This document shows, piece by piece, positions 1-5,161 of a DNA stretch of 5,161 nt; position 1 is the first letter of the stretch; each line of letters starts with the position of its first letter. A model generated the notes under the pieces. It worked only from the letters and a program-made list of their open reading frames with translations, ran no database searches and was not told the DNA's origin. This DNA is from Deltaproteobacteria bacterium. GTDB lineage: Bacteria; Desulfobacterota; Desulfobacteria; Desulfobacterales; JAUVVS01. The DNA lies in the NCBI GenBank assembly GCA_030604545.1, contig JAUVVS010000187.1, positions 1 through 5,161 of the forward strand, read 5' to 3'. Position numbers and translations under genes: made by a program.

Positions 1-1537
1 ATACCTGACTCAATTGCTGCGGTGAAGCAATAATTTTCGGCATCTTTGGTGTCAGATCTAGATTAGCCTTTACCTTATTCTTTTTAAGTTGGCTTCTAAA
101 TAGTTTCATTGTCTTTTCAATAATTTCATTGACATCGGTAGGCTGTTTTTCTTTTTTACCCGGACGGTGCAGATCGAGCAGGTTTTGCACCGTGTCTCGT
201 ATGCTACTGAAAGCTACTGTCAGTAGATCAATATTATCCAATAGCTTTTCATCTCCCCTGTACTTGTCTTCCATCGTGCCCAACATAATGTCAATTGCCT
301 GCAATGGAGAATTGATCTCATGGGCGATGGAAGCGGCAAGTTGACCCGTGGCGGCCAATCGTTCAGACTGTCTGAGCTGTTCTTGTATCAGCTTTGTTCG
401 GCTAATATCACGGAGAATCACGATACTGCCGGCTGGTTTCCCCTCCTGATCCCTGAAAATTGACGAGCTGATTTGAATATCTAACAACCTCCCGTCTTTG
501 GTCAAACGTCTGGTTTCGAATGCCCGGATCTTTTCACCCTGAAGCATCTGCTTAATCGCAGCTTCAGTCTCCGGCCAATCCTCTTGAGGAACAAAATCGA
601 TACGCCTCCCGAGAACTTCGTCACCCGACCAGCCAAAGGTCTGTTCAAAAGCAGGGTTGACGTAAGATGCTTTTCCCTCAATGTCATAAACTGCAACAGG
701 ATCAGGAATCGCTTCTAACGACAAGCGATATTGTTCTTCTCTATCCTTCAATTCGCCATGGAGCCTGGCATTCTCAATCGCAACCGCAGCTTGATGTCCA
801 AATATACTCAAAAACAGTTCATCTTGCTTAGTAAAACTGGTGCCATCAACTTTGTTGATAACCTCCAGTATACCTATCAATTTTGTTTTTGACTTAAGTG
901 GGACGCAAAGAATGGATTTTGTTTCAACCCCACTTATTTCATCAATTTTTGGATAAAATCTTGGGTCCTCTTTGGCATTAGGGACAATAACAGGCTGTTC
1001 ATGCTTAGCAACCCAGCCTGCAATTCCTTCACCAGCTGGAATACTGATATAGGTTAATTTGTCCGCCTTTGGCCCTGTGGGAACACAAAATACTAATTCT
1101 CCAGTTTTTTCATCAAGCAGCATCAGTGTACTTGCAACTGAATTAGTCACACGATTTACATGGGTCATGATAAGATGTAATACTTTATCAAGATCAAGAG
1201 TAGAATTGATAAGGGATCCTATCTCAATTGCAATTCCCAATTTCTCATTTTCTAATGAACTGTAGACTTCAAAAGATTTATACTGTTCTCTCAAGGCTTC
1301 CTCAAGCTGTTCCTTTGTGACAAGGTTCATATCAGTCAATATCTGTCCCAGCAATGGAGCTTTATCTGTGTCTGTTGACAGTTGTGCTTCAGAAACTAAT
1401 CTGACCCTTTGCATCCCTTCGCGCAACGTTTTTTCGCCAATTATTCTTTTTTGTCTTTGGAGTGCTACATCAAGCTGCTGCCTTGTGATAGATCCCTTCT
1501 CAGCCATTATTTGCCCTAAAAGCTTTCTTATAATCAT
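1..1537 (-). CDS. Sensor histidine kinase (MshEN-like x2, GAF, PAS, HisKA), 3'-truncated by window edge
   Basis: This is a signal-sensing autokinase of a two-component system; the partner response regulator is not in the window. The frame stays open from 1543 to base 1 (512 codons from 1537). Residues 7-29 and 63-85 are two copies of the GspE/MshE N-terminal type motif (LGQIMAEKGSITRQQL and LLGQILTDMNLVTKEQL, each ending near a Gln). Residues 105-258 are a GAF domain (GEGIAGWVAKHEQPVIVPNA; end AAVAIENARL). Residues 267-385 are a PAS domain (IPDPVAVYDIEG, NPAFEQTFGWS, then a PAC-like tail). Residues 387-455 are HisKA with H-box AASIAHEINSPLQAI; the phospho-acceptor is His406 (codon 322-320). 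The sequence stops at QQLSQV, where the N-box should begin, so the ATP-binding lobe is missing only because the window ends. No membrane helix is visible, so it is probably cytosolic. An in-frame TAA at 1552-1550 limits the start to ATG 1543 or ATG 1537; 1537 fits the ribosome binding site better. Confidence 0.93.
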   Translation of the reverse strand, partial: MIIRKLLGQIMAEKGSITRQQLDVALQRQKRIIGEKTLREGMQRVRLVSEAQLSTDTDKAPLLGQILTDMNLVTKEQLEEALREQYKSFEVYSSLENEKLGIAIEIGSLINSTLDLDKVLHLIMTHVNRVTNSVASTLMLLDEKTGELVFCVPTGPKADKLTYISIPAGEGIAGWVAKHEQPVIVPNAKEDPRFYPKIDEISGVETKSILCVPLKSKTKLIGILEVINKVDGTSFTKQDELFLSIFGHQAAVAIENARLHGELKDREEQYRLSLEAIPDPVAVYDIEGKASYVNPAFEQTFGWSGDEVLGRRIDFVPQEDWPETEAAIKQMLQGEKIRAFETRRLTKDGRLLDIQISSSIFRDQEGKPAGSIVILRDISRTKLIQEQLRQSERLAATGQLAASIAHEINSPLQAIDIMLGTMEDKYRGDEKLLDNIDLLTVAFSSIRDTVQNLLDLHRPGKKEKQPTDVNEIIEKTMKLFRSQLKKNKVKANLDLTPKMPKIIASPQQLSQV

Positions 1538-1545
1538 GAGCATGT

Positions 1546-1550
1546 CCCCT
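1546..1550 (-). promoter_or_regulatory. Ribosome binding site of the histidine kinase
   Basis: On the minus strand AGGGG lies 8 nt before ATG 1537 but only 2 nt before ATG 1543. This favours 1537 as the true start, giving a protein that begins MIIRKLLGQI. Confidence 0.6.
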
Positions 1551-1588
1551 TAGCCCGGATATTTCACGAATCTGATTTGCTGTAACAC

Positions 1589-1623
1589 CTATGTAGAATA
1601 GTCAAAATTTCCTTTCTACATAG
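1589..1623. promoter_or_regulatory. Perfect 10-bp inverted repeat in the kinase leader
   Basis: CTATGTAGAA at 1589-1598 and TTCTACATAG at 1614-1623 are exact reverse complements separated by 15 nt. The dyad lies about 50-85 nt upstream of the kinase start on the minus strand. It could be an operator for a dimeric regulator or a hairpin in the 5' leader. No U-tract follows on either strand, so it is not a usual terminator. No good -35/-10 pair was found around it. Confidence 0.4.
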
Positions 1624-1860
1624 TGGAAGACTCCATATATTGTATTTGGTTAGCCTGAAGCTGGACTCGTCATCAAACCAATTTCGTTGTTGATTTCAAA
1701 CCGTAATCGCTACATTACCAAATATTAGAGCCTTATGTCAAATTTTGAATTGCAGGGAACAACAGAAAGGCGGGTTTGAGGGAGGGTGTTGTCCCGGATC
1801 TATCAACTCAATCCGGGGCAAAATGTGCAGATTTCGTATCTAAACCTCGCAAATTTTGGA
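1624..1860. other. Intergenic stretch without a recognisable gene
   Basis: No convincing coding frame is visible on either strand. A 69-codon plus-strand frame begins with TTG at 1776, has no ribosome binding site and resembles nothing I recognise. The only structure is an imperfect dyad: 1789-1799 pairs with 1811-1821 (11 pairs, one of them G-U; core CCCGGAT/ATCCGGG) around an 11-nt loop, with no U-tract on either side. Confidence 0.5.
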
Positions 1861-1886
1861 CTTCAATTTTTCCAGGTTCAAGGCAG
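1861..1886. repeat. 26-bp direct repeat, copy 1 (5' flank of dispersed repeat)
   Basis: The 26 bases beginning CTTCAATTTTTCC recur exactly at 4853-4878, and in both places they lie upstream of the longer repeat block. The order (26-mer, variable segment, 197-bp block) is the same in both copies. The variable segment is 327 bp here and 84 bp in copy 2. The 26-mer is probably the outer edge of one larger degenerate dispersed element. Confidence 0.75.
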
Positions 1887-2032
1887 AGTACCAGAAATCA
1901 AGCATTTGCTGTCGTTAGGATGAATTACTATATTTTGAGCTTTCCGGCCTCAATTCAGATATTCTCAAGAAAGGATAATCGGTGAGATATTCGTTTGATA
2001 TCAAATAAATCTTGTCAGTTGCGATATATAGC

Positions 2033-2139
2033 GAGACTGTCGAAAAACTCGAAAATGGCAATTTATAGACTTCTAAGTATGTGATATTATTATATGCGAA
2101 TTTCAAAAAATGCAGGAATTGGACTTTTTCGACAGTCTC
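2033..2139. mobile_element. MITE-like element, 107 bp, perfect 15-bp terminal inverted repeats
   Basis: GAGACTGTCGAAAAA at 2033-2047 and its exact reverse complement TTTTTCGACAGTCTC at 2125-2139 bound an AT-rich 77-bp core with no credible gene. The trinucleotide AGC occurs immediately outside both ends (2030-2032 and 2140-2142), which fits a 3-bp target duplication, though this could be chance. It lies inside the variable segment of repeat copy 1 and has no counterpart in copy 2, as expected for an insertion. The parent insertion sequence is not in the window. An alternative is a long-loop hairpin with no transposition history. Confidence 0.6.
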
Positions 2140-2200
2140 AGCAGAACACACAAGTTTTGGGTTTACCGCAGGTCCAAGCACGGATTTTTACATCAGGGAT

Positions 2201-2221
2201 CCGGAGTGCCCTGCACTCCGG
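2201..2221. repeat. Perfect 9-bp hairpin with 3-nt loop
   Basis: CCGGAGTGC (2201-2209) and GCACTCCGG (2213-2221) form a GC-rich perfect palindrome around CCT. Its right arm overlaps the start of the 197-bp repeat, but copy 2 does not keep the left arm, so the hairpin is specific to copy 1. No T-run follows on either strand, so an intrinsic terminator is unlikely. Confidence 0.55.
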
Positions 2222-2410
2222 CAGTCAGGCTTTCTATGCACAAAATTCCAACATCCCGAACAAGTTTGAGAAACCCCCTTTCTTGACAACACGACCGTAA
2301 TCTGTTATCTGAATTCCAGTAGTCGGTTGCCGCAGTATGATTGATGTGTGAAATCCCGCCCTACTACATATTGGGATACACCCTATTACGGCACACAACC
2401 TTAAATTTTC
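2214..2410. repeat. 197-bp dispersed direct repeat, copy 1
   Basis: It aligns without gaps to 4963-5159 at a constant offset of 2749. Counting by eye, 2282-2410 differs at 8 of 129 positions and 2221-2281 at about 19 of 61. Identity collapses right after 2410. The block ends 86 bp before the sigma-factor start. On the minus strand it lies inside a 75-codon open frame (GTG 2461 to stop at 2234) whose stop codon is shared with copy 2. It could be a mobile or REP-like intergenic element, a remnant of a small gene, or a shared regulatory leader. Confidence 0.85.
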
Positions 2411-2496
2411 TATTATCCCGTTCTCGAAAAGGGAATTCTTATCACATATCACATCACACACACTTCTGATTACTTAAATGAAATTAGATTCCTCGT

Positions 2497-3102
2497 ATGA
2501 CTGCAAAACGCCCCCGTGAAATACATGAATCCAAATCAGACGAGGAATTGGTCCAATTGTCAATAGCGGATGTGGATGCCTTCTATTTTCTGATAAAAAG
2601 ATATGAACCAAAAATATTACGGTATATAAGTCGGTTGACGGGTGGCAAACAGGATAAAGCTGAAGACATCTTGCAGGAAATATTTATCAAGGTCTATCGC
2701 AACCTCAACAGCTTCAATCCGAAATTGAAATTTTCAAGCTGGGTGTACCGTATCGCTCATAATGAAATTATCAATCAGTATCGTAAAGACAAACCGCGCT
2801 CAGGAACGGTCAGTTTGGACGATACAGATGAAATCGATTTATCTACCAAACTGATTTATGACGAGGATATCCACAACACATACGTACATGGCGAAACAGC
2901 TGAAACAGTAAAAAAAGCACTCGAAGAGCTGCCCTTAAAATATCGTGAAGTGTTGATCCTCAGATTCTTTGAGGATAAAGATTATAAAGAAATAAGCGAT
3001 ATTTTGCGCAAACCGCCGGGAACTGTCGCGGCTTTGCTGAATCGCGCGAAATCAAAATTTAAGAAAATCGCCCGGCAATATCAACTAGACAGCCCCATAT
3101 GA
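2497..3102 (+). CDS. ECF-type (sigma-70 family) RNA polymerase sigma factor
   Basis: This protein directs RNA polymerase to a dedicated set of promoters and is probably released by an envelope or stress signal. At 201 aa it has the usual ECF size. Region sigma-2 spans about residues 25-97: AEDILQEIFIKVYRNL at 55-70 is the core-binding 2.2 helix, and FSSWVYRIAHNEIINQYRK at 79-97 is region 2.3/2.4, for -10 recognition. An acidic linker (SLDDTDEIDL) follows. Sigma-4 spans about residues 135-190, with ALEELPLKYREVLILRFFED and a helix-turn-helix containing YKEISDILRKPPGTVAALL for -35 contact. The start has no clear ribosome binding site; ATG 2497 is the first in-frame ATG and leaves a complete sigma-2. 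The next gene begins 4 bp after the stop, so the two are surely cotranscribed. The promoter is not evident; repeat copy 1 lies just upstream. Confidence 0.93.
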   Translation: MTAKRPREIHESKSDEELVQLSIADVDAFYFLIKRYEPKILRYISRLTGGKQDKAEDILQEIFIKVYRNLNSFNPKLKFSSWVYRIAHNEIINQYRKDKPRSGTVSLDDTDEIDLSTKLIYDEDIHNTYVHGETAETVKKALEELPLKYREVLILRFFEDKDYKEISDILRKPPGTVAALLNRAKSKFKKIARQYQLDSPI

Positions 3103-3106
3103 AATC

Positions 3107-3850
3107 ATGACAGACATCAGTAAAAATACACTGGAAAAAATTAAAAAGAAAAACGTCCGCCCTATTCCCAAACACTACTTTCTGTTGAAGCGTTCTATGT
3201 TATGGAGTTTGTTCGGACTCTCAATACTGCTTGGAAGTATTGCCAGCGGTATTGCCATTTTTCTGCTGACACACTTTGAATGGGACTTGTATCATCACTT
3301 GGGGCACAGCCTTATAGGCTTTGTATTGCTGGTATTTCCATACTTCTGGCTGATATTTTTGCTCGGGTTTTCTATCTTTGCCTATGTCTTCTTTCGCCGT
3401 ACAGACCGGGGATACCGACATAAAACCGTTTGGATTGTATTGCAAAGCATCATATTCTCAATCATTGGCGGAACGATTTTGACGACAACAGGATTACCGG
3501 AGAGGCTGGAAACCTCATTTCAGGAAAACATCCCCTTTTACAGAGGGCTGGAAGATCACAAGCGAAAAGTGTGGATGTCTCCTGGTCAGGGATTGCTCGC
3601 CGGAAAAATTTTCAGCGTAAGTTCTCAAGAAAGTATACAGCTCGAAGATTTAAAAGGTATGATATGGAATGTTCACATTGGCAATGCTAAATGGCGAGGC
3701 CGCCTAGGCCCTTCAGAAAATCTAAAAATCAAAATTATTGGACATATGAAAGGAGACGGCCAATTTATCGCCAATGAAATTCGGCCATGGAAAGGGAAAA
3801 AACAACAACGCAGAATGCAGGGGAATAGATCAACAGGTAAATACAGATAA
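3107..3850 (+). CDS. Membrane protein, putative anti-sigma factor of the upstream ECF sigma
   Basis: This 247-aa protein has a basic N-terminal cytosolic segment (1-30, rich in Lys). Three hydrophobic helices follow at about 31-55 (LFGLSILLGSIASGIAIFLL), 66-96 and 107-128, then a soluble C-terminal half. Within that half, about 161-228 has alternating strands (GLLAGKIFSV, SIQLEDLKGMIWNVHI, LKIKIIGHM, QFIANEIRPW) reminiscent of an OB-fold-like beta barrel. An odd number of helices would place the N-terminus in the cytosol with the sigma factor and the C-terminal domain outside, suiting a sensor. The anti-sigma role rests mainly on the 4-bp spacing from the sigma gene and on the topology; no zinc-binding ZAS motif or RskA-like signature is visible. 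A very basic tail (WKGKKQQRRMQGNR) ends the protein. The ribosome binding site is weak, so translation may be coupled to the sigma gene. Confidence 0.72.
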   Translation: MTDISKNTLEKIKKKNVRPIPKHYFLLKRSMLWSLFGLSILLGSIASGIAIFLLTHFEWDLYHHLGHSLIGFVLLVFPYFWLIFLLGFSIFAYVFFRRTDRGYRHKTVWIVLQSIIFSIIGGTILTTTGLPERLETSFQENIPFYRGLEDHKRKVWMSPGQGLLAGKIFSVSSQESIQLEDLKGMIWNVHIGNAKWRGRLGPSENLKIKIIGHMKGDGQFIANEIRPWKGKKQQRRMQGNRSTGKYR

Positions 3851-3929
3851 TAAAACAAAGTTTTGCATGAATATTGGGGACAAGCTTTCCGAATCTATTT
3901 AATTTAAATTGAGCTTAAAATTGAAAAAG

Positions 3930-3960
3930 GACAGGTCATCATTGGCCTGTCTTTTTTTTT
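3930..3960 (+). terminator. Intrinsic terminator of the sigma/anti-sigma operon
   Basis: GACAGGTC (3930-3937) pairs with GGCCTGTC (3944-3951): eight pairs including one T-G, with loop ATCATT. It is followed directly by nine T residues (3952-3960). The five A residues at 3924-3928 can extend the stem into the T-tract. It sits 80 bp after the stop of the membrane protein and separates that operon from the small secreted-protein gene. The mirrored A-run at 3961-3968 belongs to the downstream side. Confidence 0.9.
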
Positions 3961-4035
3961 AAAAAAAATGAAAGAAAATCTGACGACCCGCTGTATTACT
4001 AAGTGAAAGGTTAAATCCGTGAGAAATATAAACAC

Positions 4036-4042
4036 AAGGAGG
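4036..4042 (+). promoter_or_regulatory. Strong ribosome binding site of the small secreted protein
   Basis: AAGGAGG ends 7 nt before ATG 4050. It is the only near-consensus Shine-Dalgarno site on the plus strand here and suggests high expression compared with the sigma operon. A promoter presumably lies between the terminator (ending 3960) and 4035, but no convincing -35/-10 pair was found. Confidence 0.85.
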
Positions 4043-4049
4043 TTTTAAA

Positions 4050-4385
4050 ATGAAAAGTTTGCTTAACATATTTGTAATTTCTTTATGTATTGTATTGGGT
4101 GTCTCTTTTGCCTATGCCGGCGCTGGCAAGGCATTTGCAAAAAATAATGGTTCAACAAAATTAGCCGAGGTTAACGGCCTGAATTTTATAGATAAAGACG
4201 GAGACGGCATTTGTGACAATAGAGGTGAAAAAGGTAAGGGCGGTGGTAAAGGCAAGCGCCACCGCAGAGGCGCCAGAGATGGAAGTGGTCCGATAAATGG
4301 CTCAAATAAAAGAGGACCTAATTTTGTCGATAAAAATGGTGATGGGATCTGTGATAATAGAGATGAAAAAGGATCCAACAAGTAA
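4050..4385 (+). CDS. Small exported protein with two DxDGDGxCD calcium-loop-like motifs
   Basis: At 111 aa this is an export candidate. MKSLLNIFVISLCIVLGVSFAYA is a typical Sec signal peptide, with likely cleavage after AYA (residue 23) or after AFA (residue 30). The mature part has two nearly identical 16-residue units: GLNFIDKDGDGICDNR (43-58) and GPNFVDKNGDGICDNR (89-104). Each looks like an EF-hand or dockerin-type loop with acidic ligands (D48, D50, D52, D56; D94, N96, D98, D102) and one Cys (C55, C101). Between them lies a Gly/Lys/Arg-rich low-complexity linker (KGKGGGKGKRHRRGARDG). Calcium binding is inferred from the motif; flanking EF-hand helices are not evident. With only one Cys per unit, disulfide pairing or metal or redox chemistry is possible. 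The gene is monocistronic between two terminators, directly downstream of the sigma operon. The exact function is unknown. Confidence 0.85.
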   Translation: MKSLLNIFVISLCIVLGVSFAYAGAGKAFAKNNGSTKLAEVNGLNFIDKDGDGICDNRGEKGKGGGKGKRHRRGARDGSGPINGSNKRGPNFVDKNGDGICDNRDEKGSNK

Positions 4386-4444
4386 ATAAAATTGAAATTT
4401 TTTTACTGGCAATAACATAAACACAATTCACAAAACCTTTAAAC

Positions 4445-4473
4445 AAAGGGGCGCTAAAATTCGCGCCCCTTTT
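4445..4473 (+). terminator. Intrinsic terminator after the small secreted-protein gene
   Basis: AAAGGGGCGC (4445-4454) pairs perfectly with GCGCCCCTTT (4463-4472) around the 8-nt loop TAAAATTC. The T-tract is short (TTTT, then TCTATT), but the stem is very strong. It lies 60 bp after the stop codon at 4383-4385. Confidence 0.85.
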
Positions 4474-4497
4474 ATCTATTGATAATACACCGGTTAA

Positions 4498-4819
4498 TTA
4501 TATCATATACATCAAAAGGTATTTTATATACCTTCAGATAAAATTGATAAAATTTTTAAATTAATTGGTTCAAGATATACTAAACGATACAGTGACTTGG
4601 AAAGTATATGTGGAAGAATAGATACAACGGATTTCCAAGATGCAATGGCAAATGATAGATGTAAAAGCTTCGCTATGTTTTATTCGGATATATCTAGTTT
4701 AACAGAAATGTCGCATTAATAATATTCATTTAATTCTCTATGGTGATGGTTGGAATGTATGGCTGAAAATGCTCGACTTCTTGCCTGATGTTACACCTGT
4801 ATATTATCTGAATCAATAG
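4498..4819 (+). pseudogene. Degraded, frameshifted coding remnant of unknown family
   Basis: Two adjoining frames read like real protein. From 4498 to the TAA at 4717-4719, 73 codons are open and include KIDKIFKLIGSRYTKRYSDL and DRCKSFAMFYSDISSLTEM. Shifting by one base at about 4711, a second frame (4712-4819) continues with RINNIHLILYGDGWNVWLKM and LDFLPDVTPVYYLNQ, then TAG. Joined, they give about 107 residues. There is no ATG near the beginning and no ribosome binding site, so the N-terminus is also missing. I do not recognise the family. It may be the C-terminal part of a longer gene, broken before or with arrival of the repeat that starts at 4853. A sequencing indel could explain the frameshift but not the missing start. 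Confidence 0.4.
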
Positions 4820-4852
4820 CAGATTTCGTTTGTAAATCAAGTATTTTTAGAT

Positions 4853-4878
4853 CTTCAATTTTTCCAGGTTCAAGGCAG
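4853..4878. repeat. 26-bp direct repeat, copy 2 (5' flank of dispersed repeat)
   Basis: These 26 bases are identical to 1861-1886. Here the 26-mer and the 197-bp block are separated by only 84 bp with no MITE-like insertion, so this may be nearer the original arrangement. The 84-bp segment shows no clear gene. Confidence 0.75.
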
Positions 4879-4962
4879 CAATCGCAAATTTTCGTTCCAG
4901 AGGCCAGACCGCAAGATATGGGATTTTCCGACCTCCCTGCAGAGGCCTATTCTTAAAAACCA

Positions 4963-5159
4963 CACTCGGGCAGTCAGGCTTCCTATTCCCAAAATTCCAA
5001 TATTTCAGCACGTTTAGAGAAAAATGCCTTCTTGACAATACGACCGTTATCTGTTACCTGAATTCCAGTAGTCGGTTGTCGCAGTATGATTGATGTGTGA
5101 AATCCGGCCCTACTACATATTGGGATACAACATGTTACGGCACACAACCTTAAATTTTC
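4963..5159. repeat. 197-bp dispersed direct repeat, copy 2
   Basis: It is the gapless counterpart of 2214-2410. Its conserved core (5031-5159) differs from copy 1 at 8 of 129 positions. The antisense frame is open from the window edge to a TAG at 4985-4983, the position homologous to the copy 1 stop. The last two bases of the window already diverge from copy 1, so the core's right boundary is just inside the window. What lies beyond, for example another sigma-type gene as at copy 1, cannot be seen. Confidence 0.85.
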
Positions 5160-5161
5160 CC

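Noticed and set aside
1915..2181. Minus-strand frame of 88 codons
   Set aside because: It runs straight through the MITE-like element, lacks a ribosome binding site and has no family resemblance; most likely chance.
2201..2221. 9-bp hairpin as a transcription terminator
   Set aside because: No T-run follows on either strand and no gene ends nearby.
2284..2312. TTGACA, 17-bp spacer, TATCTG as a sigma-70 promoter for the sigma operon
   Set aside because: The -35 is perfect and kept in both repeat copies, but the -10 is poor (TATCTG, and TACCTG in copy 2) and it would leave a leader of about 180 nt. It may simply be repeat sequence; not supported enough to list.
2287..2396. Conserved core as a structured RNA or riboswitch
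   Set aside because: Stems can be drawn (CAAC-A-CGAC with GTCGGTTG; ATCCC with GGGAT; GTGTG with CACAC). One difference keeps a G-U pair, but another (C to G in ATCCC) breaks a pair with no compensation. It matches no riboswitch class I know.
2469..2492. Shared ATTACT..(A)TGAAA-like stretch upstream of the sigma gene and at 3995-4018 upstream of the secreted-protein gene
   Set aside because: The match needs a gap, and its distance to the start codons differs greatly (4 versus 31 nt), so a common sigma-dependent promoter is not supported.
4112..4381. Minus-strand 89-codon frame opposite the secreted-protein gene
   Set aside because: It is the antisense shadow of the repetitive DGDG and Gly/Lys codons. 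The plus-strand gene has a signal peptide and a strong ribosome binding site.
4847..5038. Minus-strand 63-codon frame across repeat copy 2
   Set aside because: It is in a different frame from the antisense frame shared by both repeats, and copy 1 does not preserve it.

Overview
The window looks like chromosomal DNA of a Gram-negative-type bacterium of moderate to low GC. It carries a multidomain sensor kinase, an ECF sigma factor with a membrane partner, and a small exported protein with DxDGDG loops. This mix is common in Desulfobacterota-like and other sediment or groundwater lineages, but nothing here fixes the taxon; that is inference only. No rRNA, tRNA, CRISPR array or intact transposase gene is visible.

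Layout. (1) 1-1537, minus strand: the N-terminal 512 residues of a cytoplasmic hybrid-input sensor histidine kinase. It has two GspE/MshE-type N-terminal motifs, then GAF, PAS and a HisKA domain with its phospho-acceptor His; the ATPase domain lies off the left edge. (2) About 1544-2496: some 950 bp with no convincing gene. It holds two hairpins, a 107-bp MITE-like element with perfect 15-bp terminal inverted repeats, and copy 1 of a dispersed repeat. (3) 2497-3850, plus strand: a tight two-gene operon of an ECF sigma factor and a three-helix membrane protein, probably its anti-sigma factor, closed by a strong intrinsic terminator at 3930-3960. (4) 4050-4385, plus strand: a small secreted protein with two near-identical calcium-loop-like motifs. 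It has its own strong ribosome binding site and its own terminator. (5) 4478-5161: a degraded, frameshifted reading frame of unknown family, followed by copy 2 of the dispersed repeat, which runs to the right edge.

How the parts may work together. The sigma and membrane protein genes are 4 bp apart and are best read as an envelope-signal switch, in which the membrane protein holds the sigma factor until a signal arrives. The secreted DxDGDG protein just downstream is a plausible target or signal partner, but it is separated by a terminator and the link is unproven. The kinase is divergent from the sigma operon, separated by the repeat-rich region, and there is no sign that they share a pathway.

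The most unusual signal is the pair of direct repeats at 2214-2410 and 4963-5159. They align without gaps at constant offset 2749. A 129-bp core is about 94% identical (8 differences, counted by eye), while the adjoining 68 bp are only about 70% identical. Both copies keep an open antisense frame ending at exactly the same stop codon.
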